Both the position numbers and the translations under genes were made by a program. Below, one piece after another: positions 48,923 to 61,242 of a DNA stretch of 64,000 nucleotides (position 1 is its first letter; each line of letters begins with the position of its first letter). The notes beneath the pieces are model-generated. The model saw nothing but the letters and a program-made list of their open reading frames with translations. It was not told the DNA's origin and did no database searches. The stretch is from Phoebastria nigripes (Eukaryota > Chordata > Aves > Procellariiformes > Diomedeidae), in the NCBI GenBank assembly GCA_035582835.1, contig JAYKAV010003066.1:2710749-2774748 (forward strand), in the 5' to 3' direction.

Positions 48923-50746
48923 TCCGAATTTTATTGCTGACATTACTGAAATACCTCTCTACAGCTCATTTTTAGCTGGTAATGCCTTTTTACACTAATG
49001 GAGCTTTTCTGCTCTAACTTCTTGAACTGAATGCTGCTAGCTGAACAAGAAGTTATTTTTTATATATTCCATATTTGCTGTAATTCCCAGGAAAGAAGGA
49101 ATTAGAGTAAGATGTTTAATATTAATTTCATTTAAGAGGCTGGTTAACCTGCATAGCTTAAAAGTCTTAAGACAAAAATCCTGACAAGATTCCTACTGAT
49201 TTTAATCAAGCTGGGATTTCATTGTTCCATTACTTGAAGCAGCAACACAATACAGATGAGGTTTACCATGCAAAGGTTCTCCTTTCTATGTTATTAGATA
49301 GATTATTCCAATTAGCTTTAAACGTGTCTTGTTTTGAGAAGTTAAACTCGGAAGAATTTGCCAAATTCCTTCAGTAGAAATTCAGTTTTAATATAAAGCA
49401 GCTCTTTTAACTAACACACACATAAAAACATTGGCTCATGAACACATGCTGAGACTGACACCAGTCCTACAGGAGCCAGTAAAGGAACAGGCCTGTAAAG
49501 ACATTTATTTATAAAATTGAGTTCTACTGTAAGCAAATAGCCTCGAACACTGGGAAATGCTAACTGTGCACACATAATATCTGCTATATCTTACTCGGAC
49601 ATGCACTTCACATCAATCAAACTACCAGCACCAAACAGAAACTCAGCATGGATATACTTAAAAGTTCCCACAGTAAAGTCCAGCCAGTTCTTTAGGGACA
49701 ACCCACTGCCACCAAGCAGAGAGAAGCGTGCAGCAAAACAAATACTTTTCTCTGCCAACAGTTATGATGATCCCCATTCTATGTTCATAAAAAAGAAAAT
49801 AAATCCCAAGTCCCCCCTCCTTGAGCATTATGACAGAAACCACCAGGGACAGCAATAGCGCCCACCTCCGTGCTGGACCGCGTATCACTAAGTGGCTTGT
49901 ACATTATAGCTTAGGGACTCCTGCCCTAGCTGGCTTGTTTTTAAAGCCAAAAAAGTTCATGGGCTATTTAGCATCTGCACGGACAGGCTGAGAAGTTTAT
50001 AATGCCATCTTCATTCCACAGAAGACGTACCAATGTTAATCAGATGACAGCACACTGTTGTCACTCCCATGAAAAAAGCAGTCTTGTCACAGTTGCACAT
50101 AGAATACTAACACAGAAGAAGTCTCCGACTGCCTCACAAATTTTGGTCTTAACGTGACTTTTTTTTTTTTTTTTTTTGAGTACGCAAACAACCTCATCAA
50201 AAATACTTGGTAGATGTTCATAGCCTCATTTTCTACCTGCTAGCTGTATTAATCTAGTTTATAAGTAATCCCTTGAAAAAAGCTTTTCATCACGTTGTTA
50301 GTTGAGGTAAGGTGTAATGTACGCAGCTTTGCAAATTAAAATTAAAATTCTAGTGAGATATTGAGCATGATAAAGCTTCTCAGAGAATATAAAGCAGCTC
50401 CAAGAATCAAGGAACTTTCCAAATATATTGCATAAATAGAGGACTTCTCCCCCAAAATGCACTGGATTAATCCTGGCACTCTTTTAGCTACCAATAAAAG
50501 CAGCTTCTAAGAGATCATTTTAAGTTTCTTATTTTTTAGTTAAGATTTTTAAAAGGTTGTACTTGTAGACATCAAGGAATAGAAAGGAGTTGATCCAAAC
50601 AGCATTAGCTATTGTTTTTCTGAAAAGTCACTTGATTTGAAACTGTATAATTATTAGAATAATAAACGCCTACAATGTTTCCCTTGTACACTACTACTGA
50701 AATCTTGTATTTATACAGTTGTGACTAGTGGAAGCAAGGGGCTAAT
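48923..50746. other. spacer or intron with a T19 run
   Basis: AT-rich sequence; an uninterrupted T19 run lies at 50,159-50,177. No gene is recognised. A frame at 49,601-49,858 has no supporting signals. Confidence 0.4.
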
Positions 50747-50793
50747 GAGTATAACTGAAGTTATACTCTGGGTTCAGAGTATAACTGGAGTTA
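50747..50793. repeat. palindrome plus direct repeat
   Basis: GAGTATAAC and GTTATACTC (50,747-50,755 and 50,760-50,768) form a perfect 9-bp hairpin with a TGAA loop. Nine bases later GAGTATAACTGGAGTTA (50,777-50,793) repeats the left half and loop with a few changes. Confidence 0.8.
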
Positions 50794-51295
50794 CCAGGAT
50801 GTACAAGTGTTTAAGAAACAGCATGTTGTTGGTTTTTTTCCCCCTCTGATGCAGGTGATGAGCCATCAGTGGTCTTCATAATGTAACCTGACCACACTGT
50901 TCCAGACAGTGATGTTGTAGCAGGTATATAATTCAGTCAAAGCTGTCAGCTTCAGTAATGCCACTGAGCAGTGCCTAAAAGGTGTTTATGTATAGAAAAC
51001 AATGCAGTTTAACATTTTGAGATGATACCAAGCACATTTCTTTCCAAGAGCACGTGAATGTAACAGATGAGCATTTCAAGTGCCTGTGAGTGCAACAGCT
51101 GATGGTGTGTTTTGCAGCACTGTTACAAGTGTTAGAATTGGCACATCACATAGTCACTCATCCGTCTTTTCAGCTGCCTTGTTAATTTCTCATGCAAAAA
51201 TCCTAACAATCATGTAAAATGGTAAGACGACACTCATTTTATAATTTAAAATGGTTCAAAAAAAAACTTTCTACTCATGAAGTATGTCTTCTCAG

Positions 51296-51466
51296 GTAAG
51301 TTTGGACCAGGGAGATTTCAGTCAGCAGTCACCTGTATCCTTGGATTCCTCAAAACCTGGGCAGAGTCATGATAGTCCCCTTGCTTTTGTAAAAGCTTTG
51401 ACTGTAGCACCCTCATGGCTGTTTGCTACAACATCAGCAATTACAGTTCCCAAGACGTCACACTAG
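51296..51466 (+). CDS. candidate terminal exon, unknown product (weak)
   Basis: TATGTCTTCTCAG precedes 56 open codons ending in TAG. The frame reads VSLDQGDFSQQSPVSLDSSK and ends SAITVPKTSH, serine/glutamine-rich and codon-plausible. The same TCTCAG junction also looks like a donor (CAG|GTAAGT), so the splice interpretation is ambiguous. If real it would be the last coding exon of a plus-strand gene, or part of a pseudogene. No polyadenylation signal AATAAA stands close after the stop. Confidence 0.15.
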   Translation, partial: VSLDQGDFSQQSPVSLDSSKPGQSHDSPLAFVKALTVAPSWLFATTSAITVPKTSH

Positions 51467-51654
51467 CAAATCTTGATATCATAAAAGGTTTCCTCTGCTT
51501 CCCTATTGCTTTAGCATCATAGCAGGAGGCTAAAAAACTCTGTGTGAAAAGCTTATATTCCAAACACATCTGAACAGGATGAAGGAAAAACCAACCAAAG
51601 AAAAGGTGTCAACTATTTGAAGGTGACCATCTCCAGAGCAGAAAAGCCTCATTC

Positions 51655-51673
51655 AAAAAAAAAAAAAAAAAAA
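51655..51673 (+). repeat. poly(A) run, 19 bases
   Basis: Uninterrupted A19 run about 190 bases after the stop of the weak candidate terminal exon at 51,296-51,466. Confidence 0.85.
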
Positions 51674-54600
51674 GTTGTTGTTATGTAAACAGGCCTCCAA
51701 GCACAGCACTCCTGAAGTCCAATCCCAACCAGGCAGAACAACATAACAGGCACTGAGAAATTACAGAAATAGTGGATTTTAATTTTTTTTTTTTTAATTA
51801 TTTTTAAAGACCATGACTGTCTTCCATGCCTCCATCCTTTCTCCACGATCTTTCAATTTTCCAGCCTCTTCTGAAGACAAGAGGAGGAAGGATGTATTAC
51901 ACACACAATTTGAAATGAAGCAATAGCACACACAAGTCGGTCGGACATTATCATGCTTCCATCTCGGTTGTGCTCTGCCTCAAGCTGAATTTTGCATGCT
52001 TCTTCATCTATTGCTTTCAAGCTAGGCTTTTAAGCCTTCCAAGATGCAACATGTTCTCAAGCAAAAGTGTGTAAACTCACAGACACAATGAAGACCGATC
52101 TTAATTATAACTTCTAAGAAAACACTGCAGTAAAAATATTGCTATTAATATAGTACCAATAGCATAACAGATCAGTTCCTGAGGGGGGGGCGGGGGGAGG
52201 GAACAGAGGCATTAAAACTTCAGCAACAGCAACATATGGTTTAACTAAGAAGAGCAGCAAGATGCTCTCCATCCTACAGTATTATTAGTCTGCATGAGAG
52301 ACTAAGACCCCTCACATTTGCTTACAGAAGCCAAAAATAGAGAAGGGAAAAGACTCCAACAATATTGCTGGAGTTTATTTTCCACAGCAGCATTTCTCTT
52401 TCTGCCTTTTCCCACCAGAAGGACTATAAGGCTTAGCTTCACATAACAAGCCACTATGGCTTTCTTTATCAACCTCAAAAATACTTGCTGCTTTTCCTGA
52501 AATAAGTACTTGAACAAGTATTAGAACTAAAGCAAAACAACTGCTCATCCCACAACATATCCAACATACAAATTGCCCATTTTAAATATTCACCATGTTA
52601 TGCTGCTGCAGTTCTTTTCAGAGCAGATTCTTTTTAGCAGTCCCTTGATAAAGTCAGAAAATACTAACATGCAAATTGCATCATTTAAGAGCAATAATTT
52701 GTTACAAATCAAAGCCCAATAAAATGGCCACAAACACAAATATGCATTCAATCCCCAATACTAGCAACAGTATTAGTTATGACACAGAAAGAGCTTTCAT
52801 ACTGAATTTAGTTTTAAAGTTTAATAACTTTACCAGAAAACTATCTGCAACTAAGTTTCTCATACCTAGCTCTGGGAAAGCTCCTTTGCCTGTCTAAATG
52901 CTGTTCCCTTCTTCTAGTTGAAAGAAAACAAACATAAATTTTTTTGAAAACTACATCCCACTTTTTCCAGGCATAAAGAGTATTATCAGGTGCTTTTCAG
53001 TTTTGATTAATGGCTTGCAATTCAGCTGTCAAGCCAGGCATGGATGTAATCCTCAATGAAAAATCTGCTACATCTCAGGCCAGGAAACTTAGTCCAGAAC
53101 TTCTTTCACTAAACCTCAAATTCCTTTCACATGGACTTCAGTGACAGAAGGACAGCAGCCACAGCTAAAAGGTGAAATTAGCATAGCCAACTACGTGCAG
53201 GTTATTATAGGCAGTCCCATGCCTATGAAGTATGTATATACACTCAGTTCCTGGTCCGCCTGCACTGCATTCGTTTTGATCTGTGCAGCTTACTAAGCTT
53301 CCTTTGTAGATCAACCAGTCAACCGTTGATTCACTGTTACATCAACAGAGAATACACACGTACCTTAGTCTGAACCTAACACAGCTGTCTCCTGAATTTC
53401 TGGAGAGGAAGAGTAGCAATTTTCCATTTTAAATCCTCCAGACGACTCAAGACAGAACTACCTTTCCTCTGACTTCACACTCCAGGCCCGCCCTCACAGG
53501 ACTTGTTTGTTTCTTCTTCCATCACAGAAGCAATGTACTAAAAAAAATTCTTGAAATCTCTTAGCCTAGCTCAAAGCACTGAGATGGAATCACGTACACC
53601 TACCTCACCTCCAGCAGTGGTTTCTTTCACTCAAGATTTCATTAAGAATAGGTTAGAGACTGCACAAGCTCTTTAAGTAGTCTGTTTGACAATCCCCAAA
53701 ATTTGGTCTAAATCTTCTCTGCAGAAATCAAGTTTGCATTTTCTTGTTCTTATTCTATTAGATATGGACAACAAGAAAATTAAAACAAGCAGATGTCCAC
53801 CTTCCTCTGTAATTTACAAAGGTCTCCACTAGAAAGTCAGAATATGTGTGCTCTCCCTTCTGTTTTCTCTTGTACTCTAGATACACCCTCCTTATTTCCA
53901 CAGAAGTCGTATTTTGTAAACCTCTGACCAATCCTGACATCCTCCTCTGGAATTTCTGCAGGGTTTTTTTTGTATCCTTCCTTGTTGCCCTCAAAAGAAA
54001 TCTCGTATTCTGGCTGAGACCTCACTAGTACACAAATAAAATGAGTACTCTAATACCTACTTCCTGTTAAGCCACAGCAGAATATGAATCATTCCATAGT
54101 AGCACCAACATCATTAGCTCATTCAGGCTGAAAGAATGAGCTTTTTTTCTTTTATTACAAAGGAGTCATATTCTGCCTTGTAGTTGTATATTAAATGCAA
54201 AACTGCATTTTAGTGAATTTCACCTTTCCGGTTTTGGATCATCTTTCCAGCTTGGAGAGGTTTGCATGAATATGTGTAGGTATTTTTTAATTACCTAGGA
54301 AGCTTTTTAAAAATTTATTTAACAAAAAGAAATGGAGATGTGTTAATAAAGACCAATTGCTATCAGATGCAACTGCTAATCAAATTATAGAATTACAGTC
54401 CATCTGCACTAGTACCAAGGCAAAGGTCACATAGTTCATTTATGAATGCAACAGCCTCCTGTATGGGTAAATATAAGATCAGATGGTACAGGAAAAAAAT
54501 GTATTCTTAATCTCTGTAACTATAAACTAGCACTCACTACAGTTTTCTGCTTATGGACCACAGCAACAAAAGCAATGTGATAAGGTGCAGAGGTATTTTG

Positions 54601-54970
54601 TACTTCCTTCTCAGCAGTTTCTCTAGAGTATGATTTTAAAACTGTGGGAAGGTAGGTCAGGTTTCTCTGGGATGACTATTTTTTGCTAATCAATTAATTT
54701 ATGGAATTATTTTAATTTCTTAGAACAAGCATCAGTCCTCCTGAGTAAAGGTCTTCACTCTTCACTGGCTGCTACTAAACGTTTGTTTTTGTTGTGACAT
54801 CACCCTCCTCCAAGTGAATACTCAGCTATTCCTTTATTTGGGCTCCCTGCCCTACTATCATTACTAGTGATGATACACCATTGCTAAAATTCTTCAAGCC
54901 ATCAGTCCTCTTCTTAACACAGTTTGGCAGCCAGCTGGACAATTTTCAAAATATACTATATTTTTCTCAC
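51674..54970. other. spacer or intron, nothing recognised
   Basis: AT-rich; a G-rich run (GGGGGGGCGGGGGGAGGG) lies near 52,182-52,200. No gene or transposon recognised. Confidence 0.4.
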
Positions 54971-55169
54971 CTGCTGTGCTTTCTGGCACCTCCTGCTTAT
55001 CTCGCACAAGCTGCATGATATCTGACACCACAACCTGATAGTTTGTATCTTCTTCTTTCTCTTCATTAGACTGGTTGGCTGTTGCAAAACAGCTGCAGCT
55101 TCCAGTTTCTTTGCATGGGATCAACCTCCAATACCAGTAGTCAGACATGAAAATGCTGTAAGTTGATTT
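54971..55169 (-). CDS. candidate internal coding exon, best in window, family unknown
   Basis: On the minus strand a strong polypyrimidine tract and acceptor (CTGTTTGTTTTTAAATTTCAG) is followed by 199 nt with one fully open frame, ending CACAGCAG|GTGAGAAA. Translation starts in phase 0 with KSTYSIFMSDYWYWRLIPCK, continues through an acidic linker (NEEKEEDTNYQ) and ends VVSDIMQLVRDKQEVPESTA plus one carried base. The mix of aromatic, charged and amphipathic parts and the codon usage look like real protein. The internal ATG (MSDYWYW) has a poor start context, so I treat this as an internal exon, although a first coding exon is possible. I do not recognise the family. Confidence 0.42.
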
Positions 55170-56085
55170 CTGAAATTTAAAAACAAACAGAAAATAATTT
55201 TCTGCAAGAAGTCAGAAAAAAAACCTAGCTACTTGAAAGAAAAGGCTCAAATAATGTTAAGATTGACAGTTACATACAGACTCTCATATCTTCAATTTTA
55301 TTTAAAGAAAAAATACACAGTTTATAATAGCCATTTATAGTATTATATGCAGTTCATAAAAGCCATCCATGGTATTGTACCCAAATAAAAACTTCAAGAG
55401 TCCCCTGTAGTTTCTCAAAATGCTTATATCATAGGTCAGGGAGCTAATCACAAAAAACCTCAAACAATATACAAATATCAAATTACATATGATCTTAGTA
55501 ACAACTGCATAAAGGCAAAAAATATCAATATCACTCTGTATTTTCAGCAGAACAAGTCAATATTTATCTTAAAAGTACCCTCTGAAACCCAGTTTAACTA
55601 GGTGAAAGAACACCCCAGAACATAGACTGTCAAAAAGTGAAATAATGTAAGAATAATAAAAAATAATAATAGTAATAATTTAAAAAGAACAAGATATTAT
55701 GATTCCCATGATATGTGGGGCTGAAATTACAGTTTGAAATTGTCATGAACAGATTAACTGAAGGAAACCTTGACACTGGAAATGTGGCAGGAAGAAGAGA
55801 TGCTTTGGTTTCTGATACAGCGCCCAGGTCCTCCGGGGCTGCTCTCTTCCTGAGCAGAAGGAAGGGGCAACGGTTCCCTTAGCCTAGATAGAGCTAATTA
55901 CCAGGCTTATTTGTGCTTACAGGTAAGAAAGCAAGCATGTTCTTAAACACCTGCAGGTTTCTCAATTTACATATACAAATGCCGGAGAACTACAGTGTTT
56001 TTACTCTTTTACATAAACAAAAATCACCCCCTTCTTAAAATTACAACTAAATCACCATTAACTGTAAAAGATTTCTTCTGCGTAG
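55170..56085. other. intron or spacer with imperfect tandem duplication
   Basis: At 55,318-55,380 a unit of about 32 bases occurs twice in tandem (CAGTTTATAATAGCCATTTA... then CAGTTCATAAAAGCCATCCA...), with several substitutions. The rest is AT-rich without recognised features. Confidence 0.5.
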
Positions 56086-56339
56086 GGAAGCAGCTTGAGC
56101 CTTCCAAATACTTACAGTTGCTAAACAGTATTTGGGAACTCTGCAAAGTGCTAGCAAGGTGTCATTTCTTCAGGAAATTACACCACATCCAGAGACAGGT
56201 TTGTTCCCGCTGTCCTCCAGAGGGCATGTGGGCAACAAAAAAATGGCCAAAACCTCCAAGCACGAGGGACCTGAACAAGCTTCTCCAAGTCTATCTGGAA
56301 AACACCAAGGCCAAGCAGGGGAGATGTACATCTCTCCAG
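56086..56339 (+). CDS. candidate 254-nt exon, unknown product
   Basis: The acceptor AAAGATTTCTTCTGCGTAG precedes 254 nt open after two carried bases, ending CTCTCCAG|GTAAAT. It reads KQLEPSKYLQLLNSIWELCK at the start and STRDLNKLLQVYLENTKAKQ near the end, both helix-like and codon-plausible. A second plus-strand frame (56,132-56,419) is also open, weakening the case. It is on the opposite strand to the better candidate exon 0.9 kb away, so they cannot both belong to one transcript. No family recognised. Confidence 0.18.
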
Positions 56340-58100
56340 GTAAATTTAATGCTTTTTGGATAAGGAAGAGATGCACGATCTCCATTTATCCTACAAGCAT
56401 GACATTTAAGTGTTTCTAGCACATCTCTGTTTCTAGCTGCTGATTAGCTTCAGTAAAAGCATCACTCCAGACCATGGATATTAACAATGGTACATGTAGA
56501 GTATCTCTACATTACATTTAAAGGTGACAGTTTTATAGACCTGAAGAAAGTAAATGCCATAAAAAAAGCTTGCTTGATATAAAAGGGTTATCTGTTTAAA
56601 AACAAACAGCCAAAAAAACAACCCAGCTCACATTATTTAGTACCAGATCTCCCAGGAATCACCTACGAAAGATTAAGTACTTGCTCTGTCACTTATTACT
56701 TCTTCAACAGAAGAGAGGATTTCCAGATAAAACATTCTTCTTCAAGTATTACTGCAAGGTGCATCTTCTAATCAGTTTAAAGATAGTAATTTTGTTTTAT
56801 TTTAGCCAACATACTGCCAGCTTCCTCAATTCTCCCTTTGCCTGTTCCCAGGCTTTTCAGGCTTTGCAACATTTGTCAGAGAGCAGGTAATGGAGTTAAA
56901 AGCAAATCACTCAACTCCTTCTACAGCTGCCAAACCCGACAGGTTCAGTGCACACATCCTCCTTGTCACACAGGTAGTGGCAAACAGTTACAGCTGTACT
57001 AAAGTACGTGCTGCTTGTAAATAATGTATGTAGTACATAGTACGTACTTCTAAGCTGCATCTGCCTCTGCAACTGTCTGACACGCCACGCGCAACGATGG
57101 GCACAAGCGTGCCCACACAAGTACCCAAACAGCATGCGCACAGAGGTCTTAATGAAAGAAGTATTTCATAGTACTTCAATAGATTTTTTTTTTTTAATTT
57201 TTATTTTTTCCTGTGGGAGCTGGGGGATTTCTTTCTACTACCCTTACACTTGAGACATTAAATAGATTTTTCTTCTCAAAACCACTTAGTAAAGTTTAAA
57301 GTTTTCCTGTCCAGAACTTCTCCTTTTTACCCCAAGAATTGGGGCAGAGACGGGGAAGTCTCCACTGAAGGAGACAAAAATCCCAGAAACTTCCAGTAGT
57401 TTTTCCCCTGCTCCTGTGCAAGGTGAACTGAAAAGCAGCTGGATCTATGCTTCAGTAGTCAGCAAATTCAAGTTCAGTAGGAGTAAAATTTTAATTTATT
57501 GCCTTTCCTTAAGGAATGGAAACTCCTGAAGATCACCAGAAAGAATTATATCCAAACATGCAGTTAGAGACACACATTTATGACCTTAATCCTGCTTTAA
57601 TTAATTAGTTTTCTGACCCACTCATCATCTTTATTTTGATTTTGAGAGCAGTAATGTGAACTTAGTTTTTAAGCCAACAGCTCAGGGACTCAGAGGACAA
57701 AGAAGTTGGGGACAAAAACATGGGAGGGCTGAGACATAATCACTACATATGTTTTTCATACTTTCATGAAGCGAGGCAGCTTACAGAGACATTCACAAAA
57801 TTTACTTAACCAGCATTGACTACAAAAAGGAAAAAACACATAAAAAAAGGAGGGGGGAAAAAACCCTTATTCTTCTGTCTTAAGAGCTAATGTAAAGTGT
57901 TCCAAATAGTCACAGCATCCTTGATGGATATATGTCCACTTGGATCACTGCATTGATACTGCAGACACAAGTAGTTTTCCTTATTATTTCAAGACATCCA
58001 AAGATAAACTAACGCCCTCAACTAGGATAAAACTAGGCTGATGTACCAAGAAAACAAAACACGGATGAAACCTCCATTCAACATTTGCAAGTCTAAACAA
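56340..58100. other. spacer or intron, nothing recognised
   Basis: AT-rich with T-rich runs near 57,185-57,212 and no recognised gene. Confidence 0.4.
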
Positions 58101-58146
58101 CTGCTCCTGAATCTCAATTTTGCATGTTAAAATCAATACTGCTTGT

Positions 58147-58222
58147 TGGGGTTTGTTTGGTTTTGGGGCCATGGGCATTGTTCTTTGTGGGGTTTTTTTG
58201 TGGTGGGTTTTTTTTTTTTTTT
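58147..58222 (+). repeat. T/G-rich low-complexity tract
   Basis: GGGGTTTGTTTGGTTTTGGGG-like sequence ending in a long T run. It resembles the tract at 48,669-48,788 and a shorter one near 17,365-17,397. Confidence 0.75.
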
Positions 58223-60933
58223 TTCTTTCTTCAAACCAGATTGCAGACATCAAAGTGGGTGAAACACCCAAGGAAAAGCAAGGGCAGAATTTGGATCCAT
58301 TTGCCAGGGCCTGAAGGCACTAGTAGACTTCACTGGCCCTGACCAGCCTCAGCAGGGACCTCTATCCATGGGTCCAAGGGCTGCACGTAAGTTCAGTCTG
58401 AGGCCTTCAGTCCCTGCGTAAGCTATACCATTGCCATGCCTGTCTGCAGCCCTGTCCCCTGGGCAGGCCTGTGTCACAGCCTGCTTTGAGTCCCGGCTCT
58501 GGATCCTTTTGCTTCTGACTGAACTCCCTGGAGGGACCAGGTTCATTGCTCGCCAGGTCAGGGATGGCTGGTAGAGCCTGTTACCAGCGGCCAGTTCTGG
58601 CTTTCAGCCCCTGCACGCAGTGCCCTGGTTGGTGAGTCTGTGCTGGGGCCACCCTCGGCTCCTGCCTCTGCCCCTCTTGTGCAGCAGCCCTGCTCCTGCT
58701 GCTCCCTGATGCCATTTATTAAAATTATCAAAATGTAACTCTAATGGCAATACAGCAAAGCACACAGGAACACGTGGGACTTGGCAGAGTATACCCGATG
58801 AATGTGGTAGTTCCTTACCGCTGTATGAAAACAGGCACGGATACGTTACAGCTTTGGCATATGCTCTAGGTTGGGAAGGAAGGAAGGTCTCCAAGAACAC
58901 AGTACTTACAACGGGTCACTGTGAATTCACAGTCCCCATATAAAAGCTCTGTTCTCCCCCTGTGATGCCAGTCACTTCCAGAGGGAACATCGGGTAGGGG
59001 TCACCACCCCCCCATTTACAACAAACAGTTGCCAGCTATTCTGATATCAATTAGGTACACTGCGTGCTTCGTCTGCAAGGTCTGACAGCACGCTAAATGG
59101 ATGAGATCCGAGCTTTGAAACTGTAATTACATATGGGGCCAATAAATATGCAATATTAAGAAGTAATAGGTAATATTATCATGCAGCACTCCACACCACT
59201 TCTTAATTAAGGTGCAAACGCTTTCTGAACCATTGCTTATAAAATTCAGGCAAAAGAGCAGTTTTTGAAAGCAAGAGTCCTTCTATTCCAATCACTCTGC
59301 ACACACACTTCAGTGAATTTACTTCAGTTTCCCACCCAAAATCCCCCTTTAATTCAAGAATAGCAGTGCAAAGGTAGTAGTTAATAATTATCTTCAAACG
59401 TAGCCAGATTACGTAAGGCATGCAGTTATCTCAGAAACTTAAATCCATATTCTGCAACCACTTCACCACAGCAGTTAAACCTGACTCCTAGGGTCCCCGT
59501 TGCTCTGAGTCAATATGCTATTACTGGATCTCTGTTGCTGCCACACAATGCAATTTCTTCAGCTATTTCCCTGGTTATTTAGGTAGGGCATTATTTCTAG
59601 TCAGGTGTAACATAAACATTTAAATGTATCTCACTTCCAAGACCATTTGTCCGATATTTTCAGATGTTCCTGTGAATTACCTCACTCGGCATTCAATCAC
59701 TGCAGTGTTTTACCATGCTTTCATCATTGCTCCATTTAAGTCACTGGGAAAAAAATGTATTTATGTGGGGAAAACTGGTCCTAATTTAGCACCTACTAAG
59801 ATTTCACACCCTTATTTTCCATAAACATGATGACACTTTATTCCAAAGCTCTTAAAGAAAAATTGTTTAATACGTTATCCGGCCTGAATAAGCAGGCTTA
59901 AATGTAGTAATTCACCAAGCTCAGTACACCCATAGAGATAGAGATAGTGGAGTCCATCTGATGATGTAAGAGCCCATCCATGTACCTCGCAGGTCTCCGC
60001 AGGAGAATTGGACTGAACTGGACACGAATGTCTGTATAGTACTAATTAACGTTTCTTTATTTTAGAAAGGATTAAAATACACTGAGTAGTATTTAAATCC
60101 ATCAATATTGTTCTGATGAGAATCTTAAAATTTAAGTGCATGTATCTGGGCTGCAGCACTCTCTCCAATTTTTACGCTTTGCAATACTGGCCAGTCATTC
60201 TTCCCATTACACAGTACACCAGGAAAGTGCAAAATACATAAGACACACATACATTATAGCCCAGGTTCCTCCCACCTAAATTCAGACATTAAACTGAGAG
60301 GTCTAAGTTAAGAACCTACTTGACCCATGTGCCTTCAGCATTCACTGGAGTAAAAGAGATGCACATCTCTTCAGGCTCATCGGCCCATCACATTGACTCG
60401 AGAGAGTCCAAGGCAATTGTGGATGAANCTGAGTTTGTATGATGAAAAGTCCCACTTTTGTATACATTACCGATAAAATGCCACAAAGAATGAGTCATGT
60501 AATAAAAACAATAAAGCATTTTAGGATTTTAGTAAGCCTATTAAACTACTCAAGTTCTGCCTATGGAGATATTGTATTTCTACTCTTGCCCCTCCCCCAG
60601 TCCTTTCACATTTTCTTCAGAAAGACAGGGGGAAAAAGCAGCAGCAACAAAACCCCAGACATTCTCATCTCTCTCTAGGGCATGTAGAATACCCTTACAT
60701 GTTTTAAACCAAAATCAATTTAAAGACTAAAGTTTTTCTCATTTAGAGCTTTACCGTGATCAACATTTAACTTGAGTACTAAGTCGTCCTTCAAGATAAA
60801 CGTTCTCATTTTTTATTTAAAAGCCTTCCACAAAGCATTAGAAATCATCAACAGACTTGTGTAGGAAATACTAATTTCAAAGAAATTGCAAGACTATTTA
60901 GCAAGAACTAAACTGAGGCCTCTTCAAAGGAAA
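58223..60933. other. spacer; GC-richer part at 58.27-58.72 kb
   Basis: The first 500 bases are GC-richer (CCCTGACCAGCC, GGCCAGTTCTGGC) with overlapping frames on the minus strand but no splice or start context. The remainder is AT-rich. Nothing is recognised. Confidence 0.35.
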
Positions 60934-60947
60934 GGGGGGGGGGGGGG
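60934..60947 (+). repeat. poly(G) run, 14 bases
   Basis: Fourteen uninterrupted G bases; long G runs are rare and prone to sequencing length error. Confidence 0.85.
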
Positions 60948-61190
60948 AACCAAATGTGCTTCATAAGAGAAATGCTTTCTTATTTATTCAACTTCTCTTC
61001 TTATAGGGAGCCACTACTCTTTTGAGGAACATTTAAAAGCTTAAACGAAGTCCTTCAGCTGTCTTCCTTCTTCACTTTGGGGCAGCCATACAAGAAAAGT
61101 TTATCTTTTGTTAATTAACCCAGAATCATGCATCATATTTTAAAACATCTAACAAAAAGAATAAAAAGGTAAACATACACACATCACAGA

Positions 61191-61242
61191 GGGTAGCTGA
61201 GTTCTCCCAAGACTTGAGCAACCTTCCCTACTGCCTGCCTAC
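61191..61242. repeat. copy 1 of an unnamed short diverged repeat
   Basis: Contains AGCTGAG, a variable CAAG-rich part and the 18-base string AACCTTCCCTACTGCCTG (61,220-61,237), which recurs at 62,864-62,881 in the same orientation and context. I do not recognise the family. Confidence 0.5.
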
